The notes under the pieces: model-generated
Told to the model about the DNA's origin: nothing
Seen by the model: only the letters and a program-made list of their open reading frames with translations
Database searches by the model: none
DNA from: Bacteroidales bacterium
Lineage (GTDB): Bacteria > Bacteroidota > Bacteroidia > Bacteroidales > UBA932
Direction of reading: 5' to 3'
Assembly (NCBI GenBank): GCA_017962375.1
Contig: JAGCVJ010000011.1
Span: 1 to 64,000 of the forward strand
DNA: 64,000 nucleotides
In this document: piece after piece, positions 42,625-50,531 of the stretch
Layout: every line of letters starts with the position of its first letter
How positions within the stretch are numbered: position 1 is the stretch's first letter
Translations under genes and position numbers: made by a program

Positions 42625-44022
42625 ATGGGTGAATTCACACGCAAAAACATCCTCCAGCTTTTTTCAGAGCAGCCGGGATGTGAAGTTACAGTTAAAGGAT
42701 GGGTAAGGACAAAGAGAGGAAACAAGAATGTCAGTTTCATAGCCCTGAACGACGGATCTACCATCCGCAACATGCAGATAGTGTGCGACGGGCAGAAGTT
42801 TTCCGAGGACCAGATGAAGGACATCACCACCGGAGCCTGCCTCTGCGTAAAAGGAAAGCTCGTGGAGAGCATGGGCAAGGGACAGAGCGTTGAAGTGCAG
42901 GCAGACAGCATAGAGATTTACGGAAAGGCAGACCCTGCCGACTATCCTCTGCAGAAGAAGGGCCATTCAATGGAGTTCCTCCGCGAGATAGCTCATATCA
43001 GGATGAGAACCAACACCTTCGGATGCGTGATGAGAATCCGCAACGCCATGGCCTTCGCCATCCACAAGTACTTCAACGAGCACGGCTTCTTCTACCTGCA
43101 TACTCCGCTCATCACCGAGAGCGACTGCGAGGGCGCGGGCGAGATGTTCCAGGTTACAACAATGGACCTGAAGAACATTCCGATAAACAAGGAGACCGGC
43201 GAGGTGGACTTCACCACAGACTTCTTCGGCAAGCAGACCGCCCTCACTGTAAGCGGCCAGCTGGAAGGCGAATTGGGAGCCACCGCACTGGGCAAGATCT
43301 ACACCTTCGGGCCTACCTTCAGGGCCGAGAACTCCAACACTCCTCGCCACCTGGCAGAGTTCTGGATGATCGAGCCTGAGATGGCCTTCTATGACAATTT
43401 CGACAACATGGAACTTGCCGAGGACTTCATAAAGTATCTGGTCCAGTACGCTCTCGACAACTGCGCCGAAGACCTCCAGTTCCTCAACGACATGTTCGAC
43501 AAGGGCCTCATCGAGAGACTGAAGAGCGTAGTAGGAATATCCTTCCAGAGAGTCACTTACACCGAGGCAGTGGACATTCTGGAGAAGAGCGGCGAGAAGT
43601 TCGAGTTCCCTGTTCACTGGGGCACAGACCTTCAGAGCGAGCACGAGAGATACCTGGTTGAGAAGCATTTCGGCAAGCCGGTTATCCTCACCGATTTCCC
43701 TAAGGAGATCAAGGCCTTCTACATGAAGCAGAACGAAGACGGCAAGACCGTCCGCGGAATGGACGTGCTCTTCCCTAAGATCGGAGAGATCATCGGCGGA
43801 AGCGAAAGAGAGTCTTCTTACGAGAAGATCATGGCCCGCATCAAGGAACTGGGAATGGACACCACCAACCTCTGGTGGTACCTGGATACCAGAAGATGGG
43901 GAACCTGCCCTCACGCCGGCTTCGGCCTAGGCTTCGAGCGCCTGCTGCTGTTTGTTACCGGAATGCAGAACATACGCGACGTGATACCGTTCCCAAGAAC
44001 CCCTAAGAACGCTGAGTTCTAA
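42625..44022 (+). CDS. asnS: Asparaginyl-tRNA synthetase
   Basis: Class IIb synthetase, 465 residues. An N-terminal OB-fold anticodon-binding domain (about 15-105, [19 protein letters not shown]) is followed by the class II core. Motif 2 reads [20 protein letters not shown] and motif 3 [12 protein letters not shown]. The presence of AsnRS means Asn-tRNA is made directly. A short insertion rich in acidic residues lies in the core, as usual for the bacterial enzyme. The gene is preceded by an AGGAG-like ribosome site and followed by udk. Confidence 0.95.
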   Translation: MGEFTRKNILQLFSEQPGCEVTVKGWVRTKRGNKNVSFIALNDGSTIRNMQIVCDGQKFSEDQMKDITTGACLCVKGKLVESMGKGQSVEVQADSIEIYGKADPADYPLQKKGHSMEFLREIAHIRMRTNTFGCVMRIRNAMAFAIHKYFNEHGFFYLHTPLITESDCEGAGEMFQVTTMDLKNIPINKETGEVDFTTDFFGKQTALTVSGQLEGELGATALGKIYTFGPTFRAENSNTPRHLAEFWMIEPEMAFYDNFDNMELAEDFIKYLVQYALDNCAEDLQFLNDMFDKGLIERLKSVVGISFQRVTYTEAVDILEKSGEKFEFPVHWGTDLQSEHERYLVEKHFGKPVILTDFPKEIKAFYMKQNEDGKTVRGMDVLFPKIGEIIGGSERESSYEKIMARIKELGMDTTNLWWYLDTRRWGTCPHAGFGLGFERLLLFVTGMQNIRDVIPFPRTPKNAEF

Positions 44023-44050
44023 AACAGACAATTATAAAAACAACATAGAT

Positions 44051-44674
44051 ATGCTGATAATAGGAATAGCCGGCGGAACAGGTTCCGGCAAAACAACGGT
44101 CGTAAGGAAAATCAAGAACCTCCTCAAGGATGAAGACGTTGCCGTCATCTCCCAGGACTCTTACTACAAAGACAGCAGCCATCTGACCCCGGAGCAGAAG
44201 GCCGCCAACAACTTCGACCACCCGAACTCCATAGACTGGGATCTTCTGGTGTCGGATCTTCAGAAGCTCCGCGCCGGACAGGCCATAGAGTCTCCGGTAT
44301 ATTCCTACATAACCTGCTCAAGGTCAAAGACCGAGACCGTTCACGTGGAGCCTGCCACCATCATCATAGTGGAGGGCATCCTGGTGTTCACCAACGAGGA
44401 GCTGAGAAAGCTGTTCGACATCTCCATCTTTGTTGACGCCGATGCCGACGACCGCCTGGGCCGAGTAATCCAGAGAGACATTGAAGAGCGAGGCAAGACC
44501 ATTCAGCAGGTACTCAAGCGCTACCAGGAAACCGTCAAGCCGATGCACCTGCAGTTCATCGAGCCGAGCAAACGCTATGCAGACATCATCGTGCCTCAGG
44601 GCGGACACAACAGGGTTGCTATCAGCATCATTATCGCGACAATAGAAAAAGCCCTGCTCACTCGCGGAGAATAA
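44051..44674 (+). CDS. udk: Uridine kinase
   Basis: Phosphorylates uridine and cytidine in pyrimidine salvage. The 207-residue protein has the P-loop GIAGGTGSGKTTV (about 5-17), the substrate region SQDSYYKD, FDHPNSIDWDLL and a lid segment with VQRDIEERGKT (here IQRDIEERGKT). It lies 28 nt after asnS and one base before the TonB-like gene. Confidence 0.95.
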   Translation: MLIIGIAGGTGSGKTTVVRKIKNLLKDEDVAVISQDSYYKDSSHLTPEQKAANNFDHPNSIDWDLLVSDLQKLRAGQAIESPVYSYITCSRSKTETVHVEPATIIIVEGILVFTNEELRKLFDISIFVDADADDRLGRVIQRDIEERGKTIQQVLKRYQETVKPMHLQFIEPSKRYADIIVPQGGHNRVAISIIIATIEKALLTRGE

Positions 44675-44675
44675 A

Positions 44676-45449
44676 GTGGAAGACAAAAAGATGATAACGG
44701 ACGACGACCTGGACCGGTTTGCCAAAAGTGACCGGCTCAGCCGCCGTGCGGGCATCTATCTGACCATCATCTTCCATCTGCTTCTGATAATTGTCCTTCT
44801 GATTTTCTCCATCTCCACCGTAACCCGTGGAGAGGTTTCTTTCGTCACCGATTCCGAAGGCCAGACTCACAAGACGCTCCAGGAGGAAGAGGAAAGGCGC
44901 CAGGAAGAAATCAAGGCCCTGGCCAAGGCCCAGCTCGAAGACCAGCTGGCAGGCCGCCCGGTAACCACCTACAGGGCTGTTGCCGTGAACCGCAGCTCCT
45001 CTCAGCTCAAGGACGACCGCAACACAGACGCCGACAAGCTCTACAAAGACGCCGCAGACCTCCAGGAACGCATAAAAGAGGCCGCCAAGATCTCTACCGA
45101 CACTCCGGACGACGTTCCTTCTTCAGAGACCAAAACCGAGGAAAAAAAGGCCGATGTGCCCGCCTACAAGGGCCCTTCGGTGCTTTATTGGATACTTGAC
45201 GGCAGAAGGGCCTTTTCGCTGCCTATTCCGGTTTATAAATGCCGTGGCGGCGGAGATGTAACTATCCAGATTTACGTGGGAAGAAACGGCTATGTGCAGA
45301 AGGCTCTTGTGCTCTCAGATGTTTCCGTTCCTGACGAGTGTATCAGAAACGCCGCCCTGAACGCCGCCAAGCGTTCCCGTTTCTCCAAGAGCGACACTGC
45401 TGATGACCCTCAGATAGGTCAGATAACTTACAGATTTATTGCTCAGTGA
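44676..45449 (+). CDS. TonB-family energy-transducer-like protein
   Basis: A 257-residue inner-membrane protein with one N-terminal anchor (about 25-48, AGIYLTIIFHLLLIIVLLIFSI). A long charged linker rich in Glu/Gln/Lys (about 65-165) spans the periplasm, and a C-terminal TonB-like fold (about 185-257) has VTIQIYVGRNGYVQKALV and CIRNAALNAAKRSRF. The start is GTG at 44676, one base after the udk stop; ATG at 44691 is the alternative. It ends directly against the convergent galE stop with no gap. Confidence 0.82.
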   Translation: MEDKKMITDDDLDRFAKSDRLSRRAGIYLTIIFHLLLIIVLLIFSISTVTRGEVSFVTDSEGQTHKTLQEEEERRQEEIKALAKAQLEDQLAGRPVTTYRAVAVNRSSSQLKDDRNTDADKLYKDAADLQERIKEAAKISTDTPDDVPSSETKTEEKKADVPAYKGPSVLYWILDGRRAFSLPIPVYKCRGGGDVTIQIYVGRNGYVQKALVLSDVSVPDECIRNAALNAAKRSRFSKSDTADDPQIGQITYRFIAQ

Positions 45450-46529
45450 TTATAAAGTTTTCTGCCATTCCCAGGCGGAGCGCAGCACGTCTTCGATAGG
45501 GGTGTCCGCCTTCCAGCCTAGTTCCTTTTCGGCCTTCTTAGGGTCTGCCCAAACTTGCTCGATATCGCCGTGCCTTCGCGGAGCAATCTCGTATGGCAGA
45601 TTCACTCCCGTGGCTTTCATGAAGCCGTTCACCAGCTCAAGCACGCTCAGTCCGCGGCCCGTTCCCAGGTTGTAGATATACCACCTGCCGGTCTTTGCGG
45701 CCTCCACGTACGTAGGCTCGTCGGTCTGCTCAACCGGGTGAACCTCAGTCTCTCCCACCAGCTTGTCTATAGCCTTCACGTGGGCCTTTGCAAGATCCAC
45801 CACATAGATGTAGTCTCTTATGCAGCTTCCGTCAGGAGTGTTGTAGTCATCGCCGAATACATTCAGATGATCTCTGATTCCGGCGGCAGTCTGAGTCACG
45901 AACGGCACCAGGTTCTGCGGCACTCCGCGAGGCAGTTCACCGATAAGTGCAGAAGGATGCGCCCCGATAGGGTTGAAATACCTCAACGCGCATACCTTCA
46001 GTTCCGGATAGGCAATAACGCTGTCCGACAGAATCTCCTCGGCCATCTGCTTGCTCTTTCCGTAAGGCGACAGGCTCCTTTTCAGAGGAGCGTCCTCAGC
46101 TATAGGCAGGTGATCCTTGTCCGGCTGGCCGTAAACGGTGCAGGAAGACGAGAACACTATGTTGGCCCTCTTTCCTTTCTCCTTCATCAGAGTTATCAGG
46201 TTCAAAAGAGATGTCAGGTTGTTCCTGTAGTAGTCGAGAGGCTTTTCTATGCTTTCTCCAACCGCCTTGTACGCAGCAAAATGCACAGCCCCCACAATGT
46301 CCGGATTCTTCTCGAAAACCTTCTTGAACGATTCTATGTTTGAGCAGTCCGCCTCTTCAAAGTTCACCGGTTTCCCGATTATCTTCCCGATACGCTCAAT
46401 CACGTCTCTTTCCGAGTTGTAGAAGTTGTCCACTCCCACCACATCGTATCCTGCCTGACAGAGTTCCACCCAAGTATGCGAAGCTATGTAACCTGCTGCG
46501 CCTGTAAGAAGTATCTTGCCCTTGCTCAT
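45450..46529 (-). CDS. galE: UDP-glucose 4-epimerase
   Basis: Interconverts UDP-glucose and UDP-galactose with bound NAD. The start at 46529 (MSKGKILLTGAAGYIAS) gives 359 residues; a longer frame to 46610 crosses the promoter. The Rossmann motif is TGAAGYIASHT, the catalytic Ser/Tyr/Lys are in FSSSCTVYG and YGKSKQMAEE, and RYFNPIGAHPSALIGE and the C-terminal GTGRGLSVLEL are typical of GalE. Confidence 0.94.
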   Translation of the reverse strand: MSKGKILLTGAAGYIASHTWVELCQAGYDVVGVDNFYNSERDVIERIGKIIGKPVNFEEADCSNIESFKKVFEKNPDIVGAVHFAAYKAVGESIEKPLDYYRNNLTSLLNLITLMKEKGKRANIVFSSSCTVYGQPDKDHLPIAEDAPLKRSLSPYGKSKQMAEEILSDSVIAYPELKVCALRYFNPIGAHPSALIGELPRGVPQNLVPFVTQTAAGIRDHLNVFGDDYNTPDGSCIRDYIYVVDLAKAHVKAIDKLVGETEVHPVEQTDEPTYVEAAKTGRWYIYNLGTGRGLSVLELVNGFMKATGVNLPYEIAPRRHGDIEQVWADPKKAEKELGWKADTPIEDVLRSAWEWQKTL

Positions 46530-46562
46530 AGTATTGTGTTTCAAAAAAATTAAGTTTCTACG

Positions 46563-46570
46563 CAAATTTA
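46563..46570 (-). promoter_or_regulatory. -7 box TAAATTTG of galE
   Basis: Exact TAnnTTTG on the minus strand, 33 nt before the galE ATG at 46529. Confidence 0.7.
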
Positions 46571-46623
46571 ACCATTTCAGCCGATTTTCCCCAACCTCAG
46601 TCACAATCATTTTTCAAAACCTG

Positions 46624-46631
46624 TACTTTTA
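46624..46631 (+). promoter_or_regulatory. -7 box variant TACTTTTA
   Basis: Two differences from the full consensus, 47 nt before the ATG at 46679. Confidence 0.45.
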
Positions 46632-46678
46632 CGCCACCAGAATCGGACATTAATATTACAATTATAAATTTTCGAATC

Positions 46679-47572
46679 ATGAAAAAGAACATTATCCTTT
46701 CAATGGCAGGAGCACTTGCAGCAGGTCTGCTGATTGCTTCTTGCTCAGCAAAGCCTGAGAGCGTTACCGCAGTTGTAGCTGGTCCGGACGGACAGCCTGC
46801 AGCCGTAGTAGTAAAGTATGCAAAGGCAGTTTCAGCCGAGAGCGTTACAGCTGACGCTTTCCAGATCGAAGGTCAGGAAATCGAGTGTGTTTTCGTAACA
46901 GACAAAGACATCACCACCCCTCCAGCAAAACCTGAGTGCGACAAGGCTAAGGCCGAGTGTGACTCCACCAAGGCTTGCCCGGAAGCAAAAGCCGAGTGTG
47001 ACAAAGCCAAAGCAGAGTGCGACGGTCAGCATAAGGACTGTGCAAAAGAGGCTGGAAAAGCCCACGACTGCGGAATGGATCCTAAGGAGTGCGAGGCTAA
47101 CAACCACGAGTGCTGCCCGGAGGAAAAGGCACAGTGCGATTCCACAAAGACCGAGTGCCCTGAGGCTAAGGCAGACTGCAAAGGTCCTAAGAGCGTAGAC
47201 GGCCAGTTCGTAGTTATCGTTCTGAAGAAAGCTTGCCCTGAAAAGCCAGCTTGCGACAAGGCAAAGGCAGAGTGCGATTCCACCAAAGCCGCTTGCCCAG
47301 AAGGAAAGCCTGAGAAGCCGGCATGTCCTGAAATCGCTGTTCCAAAGATCAACGTAAAGCAGGTCAAGGAAATCAAGGCCGCTGACGGTTCTGCAATGAA
47401 GGCTTGGAGCAAGGCATTCCCTGCAACCAAGGCCGTTCCTTGCTTTGGACCTAAGGGCCCTAAGCATCATCACGGAGAGGCTTGTCCAGAGGCAAAGGCC
47501 GAGTGTGACAAGGCAAAGGCTGAATGCGATGGTCAGCACAAGGACTGCCCAAAAGCTGAGGAGGCTAAATAG
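46679..47572 (+). CDS. Cysteine-rich repeat lipoprotein with a split Ig-like domain
   Basis: A 297-residue lipoprotein; the lipobox Cys is about C22 (GLLIASCSA). Two low-complexity blocks (about 80-180 and 185-225, with a third at 265-297) are built from units like CDKAKAECDSTKA and CPEAKAECDKA, giving a Cys every 4 to 8 residues. The unit CDKAKAECDGQHKDC occurs twice. The segments between the blocks (TAVVAGPDGQPAAVVVKYAK..AFQIEGQEIECVFV, SVDGQFVVIVLKKA, VKQVKEIKAADGSAMKAWSKAF) look like the N-terminal Ig-like domain of secreted Bacteroidota esterases. The Cys-rich DNA therefore appears inserted into loops of that domain. Metal or thiol chemistry is a guess. Confidence 0.75.
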   Translation: MKKNIILSMAGALAAGLLIASCSAKPESVTAVVAGPDGQPAAVVVKYAKAVSAESVTADAFQIEGQEIECVFVTDKDITTPPAKPECDKAKAECDSTKACPEAKAECDKAKAECDGQHKDCAKEAGKAHDCGMDPKECEANNHECCPEEKAQCDSTKTECPEAKADCKGPKSVDGQFVVIVLKKACPEKPACDKAKAECDSTKAACPEGKPEKPACPEIAVPKINVKQVKEIKAADGSAMKAWSKAFPATKAVPCFGPKGPKHHHGEACPEAKAECDKAKAECDGQHKDCPKAEEAK

Positions 47573-47616
47573 TCTCAGCGATGTAGATGAAGTTTCAGCT
47601 TATATACGGAATGCCT

Positions 47617-47738
47617 GGGGCTATGGTGTCTCGTAACTAGCTGAACATCTGTCAATTCCTAAAAGCACCCCTGCGTTTTCGCGGGGGTGCTTTTTGTATA
47701 TCGTTGAGAAGTAGCGACTTGCAAGGCACCATAGCCCC
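47617..47738. repeat. 120-bp MITE-like palindromic element, copy A
   Basis: Begins GGGGCTATGGTGTCTCGTAAC and ends TTGCAAGGCACCATAGCCCC, so the ends are inverted repeats of about 20 bp. The centre of this copy is a strong terminator hairpin (AGCACCCC..GGGGTGCT then T run, 47662-47696), which ends the Cys-rich lipoprotein gene. The right end stops 2 bp before the stop codon of the radical-SAM gene. Confidence 0.8.
47662..47697 (+). terminator. Rho-independent terminator inside repeat copy A
   Basis: Stem AGCACCCCTGCG / CGCGGGGGTGCT followed by five T. It lies at the centre of the repeat copy and appears to replace the TAATATTACCC hairpin found in the other copies. Confidence 0.85.
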
Positions 47739-47740
47739 TG

Positions 47741-48880
47741 CTAACGTCCGCCGGTACGGTGATAGTGACAGCTAAGAGGGTTGCTTAATTCGTCGATTGT
47801 GGTTTTGCCGTCTGGACTGGAGTGCCAGTTGTGCATTCCTCCGCCGAGGCAGTTTCTGAATTGAGGGCATTTGGCGCAGATGCCTTTGCGGGCCCAGTCA
47901 CGCTTGCGGAAGGCCTGGAACTTGTTCTCCCAGACTTCAAAGAGATTGTCTGTGTAGATGTTGCCTTGGGAGAAGACGTCGCGGTCTATGTTAGGGCAGG
48001 CGCAGATTCTTCCGTCTATAAGCACGGAAGCTATGTTGATTCCCGCATGGCAGAAATGCCTTACCGGGCGTACTTTCTCTTCGTAGCGGCCAAGATATCC
48101 TTCACAGCTGAAGGACACGTTCAAAGGAGTTTTCTGAAGGCGCTTGTCGGCGATAAAGTCCATCAGGCGAACCATCTCCTCGTTCGTCAGATGCATCTGA
48201 GGATCGTCTTTTGCCCTGCCTATCGGGATGATGGTGAACAGCCTCCATTTCCTGACTCCCAAAGACATGAGCGTCTGGTATATTTCTTCCAGCTGGCCTA
48301 TGCTGCGGCGGTTGATGCAGCTGACCACATCCAGGTCCAGGAGTTTTTCCTTGGCAGCAATTTCTATGGCTTTGATGGTGTGGTCGTAACTCTTGGGGTT
48401 TCCCCTCATCCAGTTATGGTTTTCTCCGATTCCGTCCAGGCTGAAAGTTATGGCTTTAAGGCCGGCGGCCATGAGTTTGCGGTGCATCTCTTCTGTGTAG
48501 AAGAAGCCGTTGGAGACCATGCTCCAGTAGTATCCTCTCTTGGCAATCTCTTTTCCAACCTGCTCTATGTCAGGTCTGAGGAGAGGCTCTCCGCCGGTAA
48601 GGACAACTATCAGGCGGTCTATGTTGTCTTTGCGAGAGGAGTTCTTGGCTGAGGATTTGGACTTGGCTGCCTTGGATGCTTTGAAAGGGTTGGGGATGGT
48701 ATCCAGCGCCCTCAGGAAATCTTCCAGAGGCATGTCCTGGTCTTTGGCGGACGTAAAACAATCACTCCCGCAATGTCTGCAGGAGAGATTGCATCGCTGA
48801 GTACATTCCCAGAAAAGATAATTCAGCTCGTGAACATTAGTCTCGAGCCTTCGGAATTGCCTGAAGAGAAAGGGGTTCAT
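47741..48880 (-). CDS. Radical SAM/SPASM maturase of the rSAM/lipoprotein pair
   Basis: A 379-residue radical SAM enzyme. The 4Fe-4S cluster motif is CTQRCNLSC RHC type, CxxxCxxxCxxC (about 27-38), and the GGEP motif lies at about 105-108 (VVLTGGEPLLRP). A C-terminal SPASM domain binds extra clusters (FCHAGINIASVLIDGRICACPN, then CAKCPQFRNCLGG...LSCHYH). A Lys/Ser-rich insert lies at about 66-92 (KASKAAKSKSSAKNSSRKDN). It starts 4 nt inside the small lipoprotein gene. I recall this pairing as the TIGR04133 rSAM with TIGR04134 lipoprotein of Bacteroidota; the modification made is not known to me. Confidence 0.88.
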   Translation of the reverse strand: MNPFLFRQFRRLETNVHELNYLFWECTQRCNLSCRHCGSDCFTSAKDQDMPLEDFLRALDTIPNPFKASKAAKSKSSAKNSSRKDNIDRLIVVLTGGEPLLRPDIEQVGKEIAKRGYYWSMVSNGFFYTEEMHRKLMAAGLKAITFSLDGIGENHNWMRGNPKSYDHTIKAIEIAAKEKLLDLDVVSCINRRSIGQLEEIYQTLMSLGVRKWRLFTIIPIGRAKDDPQMHLTNEEMVRLMDFIADKRLQKTPLNVSFSCEGYLGRYEEKVRPVRHFCHAGINIASVLIDGRICACPNIDRDVFSQGNIYTDNLFEVWENKFQAFRKRDWARKGICAKCPQFRNCLGGGMHNWHSSPDGKTTIDELSNPLSCHYHRTGGR

Positions 48881-49104
48881 TCTCCTTTAGCCTCTTCATC
48901 CTCGGTAAGTGCAGCATCTGTGTTCAGAGCCTCGTTCTGGACAACGGTGGTATCCTGCTCAAGTGCTTCTGAAACAATTTCATCTCCCTCTACCGGCTGC
49001 TCCATCTTGTAGCCCTGAGGTGTGCCGTAGCAAGCCGTGAACACGAACAGCGCGGTGGTAACGGAGAATCCTTTAAGGAGATTTCTTAGCCATCTGTATT
49101 TCAT
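48877..49104 (-). CDS. Small lipoprotein, putative substrate of the adjacent radical SAM enzyme
   Basis: A 75-residue protein with a signal peptide whose lipobox is VFTAC (C25), followed by YGTPQGY, the CYG-type start typical of lipoproteins paired with this radical SAM family. The remaining 45 residues are acidic and disordered (EDEEAKGE at the end), without Cys, Trp or His to suggest a modification site. The tail is shorter than I would expect for the family. It is upstream of, and overlaps by 4 nt, the maturase gene, and has its own promoter. Confidence 0.82.
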   Translation of the reverse strand: MKYRWLRNLLKGFSVTTALFVFTACYGTPQGYKMEQPVEGDEIVSEALEQDTTVVQNEALNTDAALTEDEEAKGE

Positions 49105-49139
49105 AACAGTCGGTTTTAGATTTGTGACTTTGTTGCTAT

Positions 49140-49147
49140 CAAAGATA
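49140..49147 (-). promoter_or_regulatory. -7 box TATCTTTG of the lipoprotein/rSAM operon
   Basis: Exact TAnnTTTG on the minus strand, 35 nt before the ATG at 49104. A divergent box lies 30 bp away at 49178-49185. Confidence 0.7.
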
Positions 49148-49177
49148 ATAAGTTTTTTCGTAATTAGGAAACTTGAG

Positions 49178-49185
49178 TAAATTTG
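49178..49185 (+). promoter_or_regulatory. -7 box TAAATTTG of the AI-2E-type permease gene
   Basis: Exact TAnnTTTG, 24 nt before the ATG at 49210. Confidence 0.7.
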
Positions 49186-49209
49186 CAGTAGTATTTGTTA
49201 TTCCGCGAT

Positions 49210-50406
49210 ATGGACATCAAGGACAGATGGAACAGGACGATAACGTTTGACAGCTTCATCAAGGGCTGCCTGATAGTTCTTTTGGTTGTAGGACTGATAA
49301 TGCTTCTGAGAAGGCTCAGCAGCGTTTTGCTGCCATTTTTCATCGGCTGGCTGATTGCCTACCTGATGAATCCTCTGGTGAATTTCTTCCAGAAGAAGTG
49401 CCGCCTCAAGTACAGGATACTGGGAATAGTGGCGGCGTTCATAGTGGTGGGCGGCGTCTTGTACGGAGCTTTCCTCATGATATTCCCACCGATGTGGCAG
49501 GAGATCCTCAAGGTGAAGGACATGCTGGTGAACTACCTGATGAACAACTATGAGACAGGCGGCTTCTCAGCGATGGTCCACGATTTTCTGGCAGAATTGC
49601 TGAGTGTGGACAAGCTCAAGAGCGTCTTTACCATAGATGGTCTTGTGAACGTGCTCAAGGAATCCATGCCGAGGATCTGGGAGTTCCTGACAGGTTCGTT
49701 CAAGGCCTTCTCCGGCATCGTGACAATTGCAATGGTGCTGCTTTACACTTTGTTCATACTCATAGACTATGACCGTCTGGCAAGAGGCTACAAGGAACTT
49801 CTTCCGGAGAGGATCAGAAAGCCGTTCACCCAGCTGATGAACGACCTGGAGTCCGGCATGAACAAGTACTTCAAGGGCCAGGCGCTGATAGCCCTCTGCG
49901 TAGGCATTCTCTTTAGCATAGGATTCCTGATAATAGACTTTCCGCTTGCGGTAGCCCTGGGCCTTTTCATAGGACTTTTGAATATGGTGCCTTACCTGCA
50001 GCTGGTGGGCTTCATACCAACTATAGCCCTGGCCGCCGTAAAGGCCGCCAACACGGGCGAGAGCTTCTGGCTGATAATGCTATCGGCCCTGGCGGTGTTT
50101 GCCGTGGTGCAGACAATCCAGGACGTGGTGCTCACGCCTAAGATCATGGGCAAGGTAAGCGGCCTCAACTCTGCCATCATCCTCCTCTCCCTCTCCATCT
50201 GGGGCAGTCTTCTGGGTATAATGGGAATGATTATCGCCATACCTATGACCACGCTGCTGATTACTTATTATCAGCGATATGTGGTAAAGATCCCGAACAA
50301 CCCGACCGCCCAGGCGGGGCCTCCATCCTATACCCCGGAGAGAGAAGACCCGCTGGACAGCCAGAATCCTGAAGACGACGACTCTTCTCCTATGGACGCG
50401 AGATAG
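49210..50406 (+). CDS. AI-2E family (PerM-like) transporter
   Basis: A 398-residue inner-membrane protein with seven or eight membrane segments in the AI-2E/PerM pattern: two near the N-terminus (about 18-35 and 38-56), one at about 67-92, then a soluble part (95-160). A C-terminal bundle follows, with the family motif GLLNMVPYLQLVGFIPTI and SIWGSLLGIMGMIIAIPMTT. The ATG at 49210 (MDIKDRW) is preferred to an upstream TTG. The C-terminal 35 residues are acidic and Pro-rich. Members export small molecules or act as Na+/H+ antiporters; the substrate is not inferable. Confidence 0.9.
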   Translation: MDIKDRWNRTITFDSFIKGCLIVLLVVGLIMLLRRLSSVLLPFFIGWLIAYLMNPLVNFFQKKCRLKYRILGIVAAFIVVGGVLYGAFLMIFPPMWQEILKVKDMLVNYLMNNYETGGFSAMVHDFLAELLSVDKLKSVFTIDGLVNVLKESMPRIWEFLTGSFKAFSGIVTIAMVLLYTLFILIDYDRLARGYKELLPERIRKPFTQLMNDLESGMNKYFKGQALIALCVGILFSIGFLIIDFPLAVALGLFIGLLNMVPYLQLVGFIPTIALAAVKAANTGESFWLIMLSALAVFAVVQTIQDVVLTPKIMGKVSGLNSAIILLSLSIWGSLLGIMGMIIAIPMTTLLITYYQRYVVKIPNNPTAQAGPPSYTPEREDPLDSQNPEDDDSSPMDAR

Positions 50407-50458
50407 TCCGCTCTGTATTGTCAGAGTTTTTTCGTATATTGCAACTGAAACGGACCAA

Positions 50459-50510
50459 GCCGGTCTTACTTCACAGCTAGAAGCCTTCGGGTTTCATTTT
50501 TCAGACCGGC
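50459..50510 (+). promoter_or_regulatory. Structured 5' leader of the RING/TerD-like gene
   Basis: A perfect 8-bp outer stem (GCCGGTCT with AGACCGGC) encloses an inner hairpin (GAAGCC-TTCG-GGTTTC). It ends 21 nt before the ATG at 50532. A weak -7-like TATATTGC lies at 50435-50442. It may be a structured leader or a small attenuator; no riboswitch class is recognised. Confidence 0.45.
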
Positions 50511-50531
50511 AATTTCCGTTTCTTTTTAACT

